A model generated the notes under the pieces. It searched no databases, was not told the origin of the DNA, and saw only the letters and a list, made by a program, of their open reading frames with translations. From positions 1 through 64,000 of the forward strand of contig NZ_CP015043.1 of assembly GCF_002079305.1 (NCBI RefSeq): a DNA stretch of 64,000 nt. The letters run 5' to 3'. Positions 44,352 through 52,118 of this stretch are shown in pieces; the first letter of the stretch is position 1, and each line of letters starts with the position of its first letter. This DNA comes from Rhodovulum sp. P5. Its GTDB lineage: Bacteria; Pseudomonadota; Alphaproteobacteria; Rhodobacterales; Rhodobacteraceae. Position numbers and translations under genes: made by a program.

Positions 44352-46313
44352 GTGAAGTATCGCAGGGATATCGACGGCCTGCGTGCCGTGGCGGTCGTGT
44401 CCGTGGTCGTACACCACGCCTTCGCCTCCCTTTCGCCCGGGGGTTATGTCGGGGTCGACATCTTCTTCGTGATCTCGGGCTTCCTGATCGGGGGCATCAT
44501 CCGGGACGAGATGCAGGAGGGCCGGTTCTCGCTGCTCGGCTTTTACGAACGGCGGGTGCGGCGGATCCTGCCCGCGCTGTTTGCGGTGCTGCTGTTCTGC
44601 CTTGGGACGGCCTGCCTGCTGTTCCTGCCCGAGGATCTGAACGCTCTGGGCGGGTCGCTGGTGGCGGCGCTTCTGTTCGTGTCGAACTTCTTCTTCCTGC
44701 TGGAAATCGACTATTTCGCCGCGCCCCTCGACAGCTATCCGCTGTTGCATCTGTGGTCGCTGGCGGTGGAGGAGCAGTTCTACATCGTGCTGCCCGCGGT
44801 CTTTCTGCTGCTCTGGCGCTTTGGCCGCCGGACGGTCTTTCTGACGGTTGCGGCGTTTTCGGCGCTGTCCTTCCTTGCCTCGGTCGCGGCGGTCGAGTTG
44901 TACCCGTCGGGGGCATTCTACATGCTGCCGACGCGGTTCTGGGAACTGGGCGCGGGCGTGCTGCTGGCCATGGCGGCGCCGGATATCCTGGCCCGGCGCC
45001 GCGCGGGTCCGGGGCCGGCCCTTGCCTCCTGGGCGGGGGCGGGGCTGATCGCGGTCAGCGTGGCGGCGTTCTCGGAGCGGACGGCCTTTCCCGGGGCCAC
45101 GGCGGTTCTGCCGGTGCTGGGCGCGGTGCTGCTGATCTGGGCGGGCCCGGCGGCGCCGGTCAACCGGTTGCTTGCCACGCGGCCCTTCGTGGCGGTGGGG
45201 CTGATCAGCTATTCGCTCTATCTCTGGCACTGGCCGCTTCTGTCCTTCCAGCAATATGCCACCCTTGGCCCGGTGCCGCCGCTGCAGGTGGCCGGCGCGG
45301 TGGCCCTGTCGGCGGTCATGGCCACGCTGAGCTATTACCTGATCGAAACCCCGGTGCGCCGCCGGCGCCTGGGGCTGCGGACGCGGCGGGCCGTGTTCGG
45401 CGCGGCGGGGGGCACGATGGCGGCACTGGCCGCGGCGGGGGTCGCGCTGGTCATGGGGCAGGGCTGGCCCGCCCGCTGGCAGGCGAGCTCGCTTGACGCG
45501 ATCCATGCCGCCTATCGGCCGGTCGATCTGGGCGGGCCCGATGCGCGGCGGATCGCGCGGCCGGGGCTGGGCGGGTTCGTCTACGCGGTGGGCCCCGACA
45601 AGGCGCGGCCCGATTTCATCGTCTGGGGGGACAGCCACGGGCTTGCCATGCGGCGGGGCGTTGCGAAGGCGGCCAACGACACCGGGCTTTCGGGCCTGCT
45701 GATCGGCAAACATGCCTGCATGGGGCTGCTTGGCGCGCGCTACATGAAGATGCCCGCCTGGCATGGCTGCGCGGCGCATAATGCCGCCGTGATGGACTAT
45801 ATCGCGGCCGAGCCCCCCGAAACCGTCGTGCTGATCTCACGCTGGGCGATCCACGACCTTTACGAATTCCTCGAAACGCCGGGGGGCCGGGCGCCGCTGT
45901 CCCATCTGCTGCCGATGCAGCGGCAGGGCCGTTTCGAAGACGCGGTCGATGCCACCCTGACCGGGCTGCGCGCGGCCGGCGTTGCGCGGATCGTCTGGAT
46001 GCGCACCGTGCCCGAGCAGACGACCGACATCCCCCGAACACTGGCCAAGGCCGCGGAATGGGGCCGGGCCCCGGCGCCCGGATCGCCCCACGCCGCCCAT
46101 GCCGCGCGCAATGACGGGATCGACGCGCTGTTCGACCGGTTCCCCGGAACCGTGCGGATCGCGTCCGATGCGCATCTGTGTGCCGACGGGATCTGCCCGA
46201 TCGCGCGGGAGGGCGTCGCGCTTTACAAGGACCAGACCCATATCAGCCCCTTCGCGGCAGAGGGGCTGGCCCCGGCCCTGGCACAAGCGCTGACCGGGCC
46301 GCTGGCAGAGTGA
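44352..46313 (+). CDS. Acyltransferase 3 with C-terminal SGNH domain (OafA type)
   Basis: A 653-residue protein. Residues about 1-360 are the membrane acyltransferase: YRRDIDGLRAVAVVSVVVHHAF with the Arg-His pair, GGYVGVDIFFVISGFLIG, and LHLWSLAVEEQFYIVLP. The last 240 residues are a periplasmic SGNH hydrolase-like domain with nucleophile Ser428 in VWGDSHGLAM and the Asp-x-x-His box DQTHISPFAAEGLA near 630. This two-domain form transfers acyl groups across the membrane to surface polysaccharides. GTG start at 44352. It runs towards repA, with a parS-like site in the gap. Confidence 0.9.
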   Translation: MKYRRDIDGLRAVAVVSVVVHHAFASLSPGGYVGVDIFFVISGFLIGGIIRDEMQEGRFSLLGFYERRVRRILPALFAVLLFCLGTACLLFLPEDLNALGGSLVAALLFVSNFFFLLEIDYFAAPLDSYPLLHLWSLAVEEQFYIVLPAVFLLLWRFGRRTVFLTVAAFSALSFLASVAAVELYPSGAFYMLPTRFWELGAGVLLAMAAPDILARRRAGPGPALASWAGAGLIAVSVAAFSERTAFPGATAVLPVLGAVLLIWAGPAAPVNRLLATRPFVAVGLISYSLYLWHWPLLSFQQYATLGPVPPLQVAGAVALSAVMATLSYYLIETPVRRRRLGLRTRRAVFGAAGGTMAALAAAGVALVMGQGWPARWQASSLDAIHAAYRPVDLGGPDARRIARPGLGGFVYAVGPDKARPDFIVWGDSHGLAMRRGVAKAANDTGLSGLLIGKHACMGLLGARYMKMPAWHGCAAHNAAVMDYIAAEPPETVVLISRWAIHDLYEFLETPGGRAPLSHLLPMQRQGRFEDAVDATLTGLRAAGVARIVWMRTVPEQTTDIPRTLAKAAEWGRAPAPGSPHAAHAARNDGIDALFDRFPGTVRIASDAHLCADGICPIAREGVALYKDQTHISPFAAEGLAPALAQALTGPLAE

Positions 46314-46322
46314 CCCCGCCCG

Positions 46323-46346
46323 AAAAGTTTCGCATGCGAAACTTTT
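46323..46346. repeat. parS-like palindrome, copy 2
   Basis: The same 24-bp palindrome (core GTTTCGCATGCGAAAC) in the 48-bp gap between the converging acyltransferase and repA genes. Confidence 0.8.
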
Positions 46347-46361
46347 GGCGGGTCGCGCGCG

Positions 46362-47369
46362 CTATCCCGCGCGCCGCCTGACCCAGCCCAGGAACGCCTT
46401 GTCGGGGCTTTTCAGCCGCTGCCGCCCCGTGGCGGCCCAGACGCCGCGCCATTCGGCCTCCAGCGCATAGACATCGGCGCCGGGGATCAGGGCCCGGGCG
46501 GCCTCCAGCGCGTCGGGGGTCAGATGCGGGGCGGTTGGGCCGGGCTCGGTCACCGCGCCCTTGGGGGTGACGCGGATGATATCGCCGGGTTCCTCGACCA
46601 GGTCGTAATCGGGAATGTTCCCTTCCCTGATGATCTCGCGCAGCATCGCGCGGAAAACGCGGCGCGGACTGGCAGAGCCGGTCTTCTTGCACAGCGTCTC
46701 GACCGAGACCTGCCAGCCCGCCTGCCGCCCGCAATGCTTGCGCGCCAGTTCGTAAAGCCGCCGCTCCAGCGGCTTGCGCAAACCGAAATAGTCGCGGGAC
46801 AGCGTCAGCACCGATTTCGACAGCACCGCGCGGTACAGCCATTCCGACAGCGTCACCGCCACACTGACCATCCGGCCGCCCCGGGTCTTGCGCACGATCT
46901 GCCAGCTTTCGATCAGACCGAAACCGGTGGTCGTCTCCGCCTCGCCCGTGACGATATTGGTGGTGATGCGGGTGCCGGCCAGCCGCTCGAACGCGTCCCT
47001 CAGCCGCCGGTAGCCATCGCCGGAGGTTTCCCGCCCGGTGGCAATCAGCAGGTCATGGGCGGTCAGCGTCAGCCGCCGCGCGGTGGGGCGCCCGGCATTC
47101 AGCGCGGCCATCAGTTGGCTGATGCAGAAAATCAGGATATCGGCATCGAAGATCGTCGCCCGCCCCTTGACCGAAGGCGTCACCGTCACCCGCACATCGT
47201 TATGGACATAATCGAGGATGCGCCGGTCGGGCCGGGTGGACAGCGAGAAGAGCGGATGCTCCATGCTGGCGAGATCATGCTTGGGGACGGCTGCGAAAAA
47301 ATCGCAGACGAAGAAATCCTGCTGCACGGGGACTGCCCCCGATCCTGCCGCGGTCGCTGCCCCGGTCAT
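46362..47369 (-). CDS. repA: Plasmid replication initiator RepA
   Basis: A 335-residue RepA of the type found on roseobacter plasmids (RPA family). Conserved segments: QQDFFVCDFFAAVPKHDLASMEHPLFSLS, DNRRILDY-like stretch RPDRRILDYVHNDV, VKGRATIFDADILIFCISQLM, RLTLTAHDLLIATGR, GGDGYRRLRDAF-like SGDGYRRLRDAFERLAG, and LSRDYFGLRKPLERRLYELARKHCG. It binds origin repeats and loads the replisome. An ATG at 47369 with AAGGA upstream was chosen; a longer in-frame GTG form to 47564 would code through the iterons. The three iterons, a DnaA box and an A+T-rich stretch lie directly upstream. Confidence 0.93.
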   Translation of the reverse strand: MTGAATAAGSGAVPVQQDFFVCDFFAAVPKHDLASMEHPLFSLSTRPDRRILDYVHNDVRVTVTPSVKGRATIFDADILIFCISQLMAALNAGRPTARRLTLTAHDLLIATGRETSGDGYRRLRDAFERLAGTRITTNIVTGEAETTTGFGLIESWQIVRKTRGGRMVSVAVTLSEWLYRAVLSKSVLTLSRDYFGLRKPLERRLYELARKHCGRQAGWQVSVETLCKKTGSASPRRVFRAMLREIIREGNIPDYDLVEEPGDIIRVTPKGAVTEPGPTAPHLTPDALEAARALIPGADVYALEAEWRGVWAATGRQRLKSPDKAFLGWVRRRAG

Positions 47370-47466
47370 CGCCTGCCTGTCCTTACTGCCCGCTCCGGCC
47401 TGCTCTGGCCGGTCATTGCCGGCCGCCCCGTTTTTCGGGGTTTCATTGACACCCCACCCTAGGGGC

Positions 47467-47662
47467 TGTGGATAAGTCCGTCCAGCCCGGAGCGGGATCC
47501 GATCGGGGGTTCGGAGTCGGGATGACGTGGGATCGGAGTCGCCTTTTCGGGGGTTCAGAGTCACCCCTGCCCCCGCGATACCCCCCTGCCCTTTTGATTT
47601 CCAAGGATTTTCCTGTTGCCAGGGATCCCCCTTAACTATGAAATAACATCAAGATAACAAAG
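47467..47662. other. Probable origin of replication (iterons, DnaA box, AT-rich stretch)
   Basis: The interval between repA and parA has the parts of an iteron origin. A perfect DnaA box (TGTGGATAA, 47467..47475) is followed by three iterons (47504..47562) and an A+T-rich stretch (47632..47662, around AAATAACATCAAGATAACAA) that could melt. All are within 200 bp of the repA start. Confidence 0.75.
47504..47562 (-). repeat. Three RepA iterons with 22-bp period
   Basis: On the minus strand GACTCTGAACCCCCG (47562..47548), GACTCCGATCCCACG (47540..47526) and GACTCCGAACCCCCG (47518..47504) repeat every 22 bp, two turns of the helix. RepA dimers or monomers would bind on one face. Confidence 0.8.
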
Positions 47663-47763
47663 ACCCCGCCGGGACAGCGCCCCCACCCAGCGACATCGCC
47701 CCGCGAATCGCGCCGGATTTGCTGAGAAAAGACAGGGGAAGAGACGTTCTGCTTGGCGTATGC

Positions 47764-47793
47764 CGTGTTTTGTGACACATTGGTCAAAACACG
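47764..47793. promoter_or_regulatory. Inverted repeat upstream of parA, likely autoregulatory operator
   Basis: CGTGTTTTG (47764..47772) and CAAAACACG (47785..47793) are perfect arms around a 12-bp spacer, ending 18 bp before the parA ATG. ParA proteins with an N-terminal HTH-like part commonly repress their own promoter through such sites. Confidence 0.65.
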
Positions 47794-47811
47794 ATACATC
47801 GGGGGACGAGC

Positions 47812-49197
47812 ATGACAGGCAAAGACCTGCCTCCCTATTTCAACATCTCGCCGGACAAGGCGCTGGCGGATCTGCCGCCCCCCACCCGGACCGCCGATCT
47901 TCGGGACATGGCCGAGGCCTGCGCCCGGGGGCGGAGCGATCTGGCCGGCCGGGGGCTGGATGAAACCGGCGCACGGCGGCTGCGGCCGTTCTCCACCTGG
48001 GAGATCACGAAATACCTGATCCCGGTGGCGCCCGCCCATTTCCGGCGCGTACTGCGGGAAAACCCCGACCTGCCCCAGGGTGTCAGCGAGACCGAGGGCG
48101 GCGCGAAATGGTTCACCCTGGACGAGGTGCTGCGGCTGCGCGCCCATTTCGGGGCGGCCGGGTCGAAGGCCAAGGAATACCTGCCCTACCGCCCCGAGGG
48201 GCTGCCCGCCAAGATCGTGGCGGTGGCCAATTTCAAGGGCGGGGTCGGCAAGACCGCGACGGCGGCGCATCTGGCGATGTCGGCGGCGCTCGACGGCTAC
48301 AAGGTGCTGGTGGTCGATCTGGACAGCCAGGGCTCGATGACCTCGATCTTCGGGGCGAAGATCGCCGATGAATGGGACACCGTCTTTCCCCTGCTGGCCC
48401 GCCATTACGGCGAACATCTGCGGGCCGAGAACCAGCGCCGGCTGGACCGGGGCGAGGCGCCGCAACCCCTGGACGACACGCTGACCGAGGCGATCAAGAT
48501 GACGCCCGCCGATGTCATCAAGCCCACCCACTGGCCCAATATCGATCTGATCGGGGCGCAGCTGAACCTGTACTGGTCGGAATTCCAGATCCCCGTCTGG
48601 CGGATGAATGCGCGGTCGTGGAAGCTCTGGGATGCGCTCTCAGAGGCGCTGGAGGCCGGCGGCGTGCTGGACCGCTATGACCTGATCTTCCTCGATACGC
48701 CCCCTGCCCTTGGCTATCTGACGATCAACGGGCTGGCCGCGGCCGACATCCTGCTGGTGCCGGTGGGGGCGTCTTTCCTGGAATTCGACAGCACGGGGCG
48801 GTTCTTCGACATGCTGCACGCCACCTTTTCTTCGATCGAGGAGGGGGAGAACATGGCCGCCCGCGCGCTGGGGCGGGAGGAGCTGTCTTTCGAATGGGAC
48901 GCGGTGCAGGCGGTCATCACCCGCTTCGACGCCGCGCAGCAGGCCGAGATGGCGGCGCTGATGCAGGCCTATATGGGCCGGACCCTTTCCCCCTTCCGGC
49001 AGGATTTCACCGCACTCATCGGTCAGGCGGGCGAAAGCGTGAACGGGATATACGAGGCCGATTACCGCGATTTCAACCGGGACACCTATGCCCGCGGCCG
49101 CGCGACCTTCGATGAAACCTATGCCGCCTTCAAGCGGCTGCTGTTGGGGATCTGGCGGCGGGAAGAACGGGCGCGGGCGGGTCTGGCGGCGGAGTGA
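47812..49197 (+). CDS. parA: Plasmid partition ATPase ParA (type Ia)
   Basis: A 461-residue ATPase. An N-terminal extension (about 1-130), with STWEITKYLIPVAPAHFRRVLREN resembling the DNA-binding part of type Ia ParA, precedes the deviant Walker A KGGVGKT (142-148). Walker A' is VVDLDSQGSMTS (168-179), and LIFLDTPPALGYLTINGL is Walker B plus motif 3. It moves plasmid copies by ATP-dependent gradients on the nucleoid with ParB. Length agrees with the P1/SopA type. The start follows GGGGGACGAG. It is followed by two parS-like sites and then parB. Confidence 0.93.
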   Translation: MTGKDLPPYFNISPDKALADLPPPTRTADLRDMAEACARGRSDLAGRGLDETGARRLRPFSTWEITKYLIPVAPAHFRRVLRENPDLPQGVSETEGGAKWFTLDEVLRLRAHFGAAGSKAKEYLPYRPEGLPAKIVAVANFKGGVGKTATAAHLAMSAALDGYKVLVVDLDSQGSMTSIFGAKIADEWDTVFPLLARHYGEHLRAENQRRLDRGEAPQPLDDTLTEAIKMTPADVIKPTHWPNIDLIGAQLNLYWSEFQIPVWRMNARSWKLWDALSEALEAGGVLDRYDLIFLDTPPALGYLTINGLAAADILLVPVGASFLEFDSTGRFFDMLHATFSSIEEGENMAARALGREELSFEWDAVQAVITRFDAAQQAEMAALMQAYMGRTLSPFRQDFTALIGQAGESVNGIYEADYRDFNRDTYARGRATFDETYAAFKRLLLGIWRREERARAGLAAE

Positions 49198-49198
49198 A

Positions 49199-49216
49199 AG
49201 TTTCGCATGCGAAACT
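49199..49216. repeat. parS-like palindrome, copy 3 (shorter)
   Basis: An 18-bp palindrome with the same core GTTTCGCATGCGAAAC, immediately after the parA stop codon. The outer AAAA/TTTT arms are degenerate here, so it may bind less well. Together with copy 4 it forms a pair 29 bp apart. Confidence 0.78.
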
Positions 49217-49227
49217 CTGACCGCCCG

Positions 49228-49251
49228 AAAAGTTTCGCATGCGAAACTTTT
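49228..49251. repeat. parS-like palindrome, copy 4
   Basis: A full 24-bp copy (core GTTTCGCATGCGAAAC) between parA and parB. Confidence 0.82.
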
Positions 49252-49310
49252 GGCCCCGCCCATCCCGCAAGGGGACAGACCCGGGTCTGGCAGGAAAAGG
49301 GACGAAAACC

Positions 49311-50318
49311 ATGGCCAAACGCAAGCGTCTGAGCCCCGCGGCACCGGACATCCTGGGCCCCGCGCCAGAGACCAAGGCGATGGGGGTGGCCGGGGTCTAT
49401 CGCCGGCCTGCGCCGCCGATTGCCGATGTCTCGGGCGACGCGGCCACCCGTGCCGCGCTGGAGGAGGTCAGCCGGGAACTGACCTCGGCGCGCGCCGAGG
49501 GGCGCTTCGTGATGCGCCTGCCGCTGGAGGCGGTGGAGGCGGGGCACCTGGTGCGCGACCGGATCGCGATGGACGAGGACGACCTGACCACGCTGATGGA
49601 GAGCCTGAAGGCCCGCGGCCAGCAGATGCCGATCGAGGTCGTCGATCTGGGCGCCGGGCGCTATGGGCTGATCTCGGGCTGGCGGCGGCTGACGGCGCTG
49701 AAGCGGCTGCATGCGGAAACCGGGGAAGACCGTTTTACGCAGGTTCAGGCTCTGGTCCGCACGCCCGAAGGCGCGCCGGAGGCCTATGTCGCGATGGTCG
49801 AGGAAAACGAGATCCGCGCCAATCTGAGTTTCTACGAACGCGCCCGGATCGCGGTAAAGGCGGTGGAGCAGGGGGTGTTCCCCCGGCCGCTGGTCGCGGT
49901 GCGGGAACTTTTCGCCGCCGCGCCCGCGCCGAAACGCTCGAAGATCCTGACCTTCACCGCGCTGGTCGAGGCGCTGGACGATGCCTTGCGCTTTCCCCAT
50001 GCGATCCCCGAACATCTGGGGCTGAAGCTGGTCGCGGCGCTGGAGGAGGAGGCCGGCTTTGCCGACCGGCTGGTCGCGGATCTGGCCGCGGCCGACCCCG
50101 AGGACGCGCTGGCCGAGCGCAAGGTGCTGGACGCCGCGCTGAAGGCGCTGGGGCAGGGGGCCCGGCCCGCCGCCCCGCCCGCGGGGGAGGAACCGGCCCC
50201 CGGCGTGACGCTCAAGCGCGGGCGCGGGCGGCTGACCCTGTCGGGGCCGGGGGTGGATGACGCGCTGATCGGCGCGTTGCGCGACTGGCTGGCGGCCCGG
50301 GGGGCGGGGCAGGGCTGA
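49311..50318 (+). CDS. parB: Partition protein ParB
   Basis: A 335-residue ParB. The N-terminal ParB/Srx nuclease-like domain includes DEDDLTTLMESLKARGQQMPIEV, YGLISGWRRLTALKRL (the GxxRR CTP-binding motif) and ENEIRANLSFYERARIA. A central helix-turn-helix region and a C-terminal dimerisation part (VDDALIGALRDWLAARG) follow. It recognises parS, loads on the plasmid and stimulates ParA. ATG at 49311 chosen with AAAAGGGA ahead; a longer frame from 49239 codes through copy 4 of the palindrome and is unlikely. One palindrome follows its stop. Confidence 0.9.
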   Translation: MAKRKRLSPAAPDILGPAPETKAMGVAGVYRRPAPPIADVSGDAATRAALEEVSRELTSARAEGRFVMRLPLEAVEAGHLVRDRIAMDEDDLTTLMESLKARGQQMPIEVVDLGAGRYGLISGWRRLTALKRLHAETGEDRFTQVQALVRTPEGAPEAYVAMVEENEIRANLSFYERARIAVKAVEQGVFPRPLVAVRELFAAAPAPKRSKILTFTALVEALDDALRFPHAIPEHLGLKLVAALEEEAGFADRLVADLAAADPEDALAERKVLDAALKALGQGARPAAPPAGEEPAPGVTLKRGRGRLTLSGPGVDDALIGALRDWLAARGAGQG

Positions 50319-50348
50319 TCCCGCCTGCCGCCGTCCGGCGCTCGCCCG

Positions 50349-50372
50349 AAAAGTTTCGCATGCGAAACTTTT
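50349..50372. repeat. parS-like palindrome, copy 5
   Basis: Same 24-bp palindrome (core GTTTCGCATGCGAAAC) in the gap between the converging parB and manC genes. Confidence 0.8.
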
Positions 50373-50379
50373 GCAGGTC

Positions 50380-51792
50380 TCAGGTCCGGTCGTAGATGTC
50401 TTCGTACCGGATGATGTCGTCCTCGCCCAGATAGCTGCCGGTCTGCACCTCGATCAGGTACATCGGCAGCCGGCCGCGATTGGCCATCCGGTGCACGGTG
50501 CCCAGCGGGATGTAGACGCTCTGGTTCTCGGTCACCAGTTTCACCTCTTCGCCGAGCGTCACCTCGGCCGTGCCCTCCACCACGATCCAGTGTTCGGACC
50601 GGTGCATATGGCTTTGGAGGCTGAGCACGCCGCCGGGCTTGACCATGATCCGCTTCACCTGGAAGCGCCCGCCAAGGCAGAGCGTTTCATACCAGCCCCA
50701 GGGTCGGTGAAAGCGGGGATAGTCGTCGGCCTGTGCGACCTCGGCCGCGCGCAGGGTGCTGACCACGGTTTTCACGTCTTGCGCGCGGGACTTGTCGGCC
50801 ACCAGCACCGCGTCGCGCATCGCCACGGCGACGATGCCCTCCAGCCCCAGCCCGACAAGGTGAATGTTGCCCTCATGCGCCTGCAGATAGCTGTCGGTGC
50901 AGTCGATGGCGGTGACGGGGCCATCGGTGACCATGCCGTCCCCATCGGGCCCCCGCGCCTGCCACAGCGCATCCCAGGACCCCAGATCGGACCAGCCCCC
51001 CGACAGCGGCACCGCGGCCACGCTGCCTGCCTTTTCCATGATCGCGTAGTCGAACGAGATCGCCTCTACCGCCCCATAGGCCTCGGGGTCGAGCCGCAGG
51101 AAGCCCAGGTCTTCCTGCCCCTTCGCGATTGCCGCCCGGCAGGGGGGGATCAGGTCGGGGGCGTGGGTTTCGAACGCGGCGATCACATCGGCCACGCGAA
51201 AGAGGAAAATCCCCGCATTCCACAGATAGGTGCCCGCGGCCAGGAAGCCTTCGGCGGTGGCCAGGTCCGGTTTCTCGCGGAAGCTTTTCAGCGCCACCGC
51301 GGCGCCGTCTTCGGGCGGCCCCGACAGTTCCAGATAGCCATAGCCGGTTTCGGGGCGGTCCGGCGTGACGCCGAAGGTGACCAGCGTGCCGCCGGTGGCC
51401 GCGCCCGCCCCGGTGGCGACCGCCTGCAGGAACACCGGCAGATCGGCGATCACGTGGTCGGAGGGGGCCACCAGCATCTGCGCCTCGGGGCTGTCCGCCA
51501 GCAAGAGCGCGGCGGTCAGGATCGCGGGCGCGGTGTCGCGCGCCACCGGTTCGATCACCACCCGCGCATCCGAAAGCCCCAGGCTTGCCGCCTGTTCGGA
51601 GGCCATGAAGCGGAACTCGTCCCCCGTCATGATCAGGGGGGCGGCGAACTCCGCCCCGGCAAAGCGGCGCAGCGTCTGCTGGTACAGGCTTTCGGGGCCG
51701 ATCAGCGGGGCGAACTGCTTGGGGTAAGCCTTGCGCGAGGCGGGCCAGAGGCGCGTGCCCGAGCCGCCGCAGAGAATGACGGGATGAATCAT
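50380..51792 (-). CDS. manC: Mannose-1-phosphate guanylyltransferase / mannose-6-phosphate isomerase
   Basis: A 470-residue bifunctional enzyme. The pyrophosphorylase part begins MIHPVILCGGSGTRLWPASR and has PKQFAPL, APSDHVIAD, GYGYLE and FREKPD. The C-terminal cupin (about 350-470) carries the isomerase part: RPWGWYETL, RIMVKPGGVLSLQSHMHRSEHW and QSVYIPLGTVHRMANRG. It supplies GDP-mannose, a source of mannose or GDP-deoxysugars for the repeat unit. AAGGAGC precedes the ATG at 51792. It is divergent from the methyltransferase at 52119 and convergent with parB. No manB or gmd is visible here. Confidence 0.95.
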   Translation of the reverse strand: MIHPVILCGGSGTRLWPASRKAYPKQFAPLIGPESLYQQTLRRFAGAEFAAPLIMTGDEFRFMASEQAASLGLSDARVVIEPVARDTAPAILTAALLLADSPEAQMLVAPSDHVIADLPVFLQAVATGAGAATGGTLVTFGVTPDRPETGYGYLELSGPPEDGAAVALKSFREKPDLATAEGFLAAGTYLWNAGIFLFRVADVIAAFETHAPDLIPPCRAAIAKGQEDLGFLRLDPEAYGAVEAISFDYAIMEKAGSVAAVPLSGGWSDLGSWDALWQARGPDGDGMVTDGPVTAIDCTDSYLQAHEGNIHLVGLGLEGIVAVAMRDAVLVADKSRAQDVKTVVSTLRAAEVAQADDYPRFHRPWGWYETLCLGGRFQVKRIMVKPGGVLSLQSHMHRSEHWIVVEGTAEVTLGEEVKLVTENQSVYIPLGTVHRMANRGRLPMYLIEVQTGSYLGEDDIIRYEDIYDRT

Positions 51793-52118
51793 GAAAGCTC
51801 CTTGCCGGTTGCGGGGCGTGGATGGGGTGGGGACTCCATAGCCCATCGCGGGCCGGACGGGAAAGGATCGTGCCGGGAACCCGTTTGCAAAGCGTGAAAC
51901 CGGCCCCTGCGTGACAGGTTCCGGAACAGGGAAAGTCCAGAACGTCGGAATGGGGCGGGAAAGGATGGGCGGGGACGGCCATCGGGGGGTGCTTCGGTCG
52001 TGGATTGTGTCGTTTGCGTCGCTAAATGGTTAACCGTTTGAAGATTGTTAACCGTTTGAAGATGGCCGGCGCCGGTATCGCGGCCCCAAAGCAGACCCGC
52101 AGCAAAGGACTGCAAGAC
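51793..52118. other. 326-bp divergent region (manC / methyltransferase)
   Basis: No gene seen. It contains a tandem 17-bp repeat at 52029..52063, listed separately, close to the start of the methyltransferase. Promoters for both directions must lie here but no clean -35/-10 pair is visible. Confidence 0.4.
52029..52063. repeat. Two tandem 17-bp repeats near the methyltransferase promoter
   Basis: GTTAACCGTTTGAAGAT occurs at 52029..52045 and again at 52047..52063, an 18-bp period. The first copy is preceded by G, making GGTTAACC. Such adjacent repeats upstream of an operon look like paired regulator-binding sites. Confidence 0.7.

Noticed and set aside
47370..47564. Longer RepA starting at a GTG at 47564
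   Set aside because: It would translate through all three iterons; the ATG at 47369 has AAGGA upstream and starts just before the conserved part.
43027..50372. Repeated peptide KSFACETF / KFRMRNF in several frames as a shared protein motif
   Set aside because: It is the translation of the parS-like palindrome in non-genic frames, not a protein motif.
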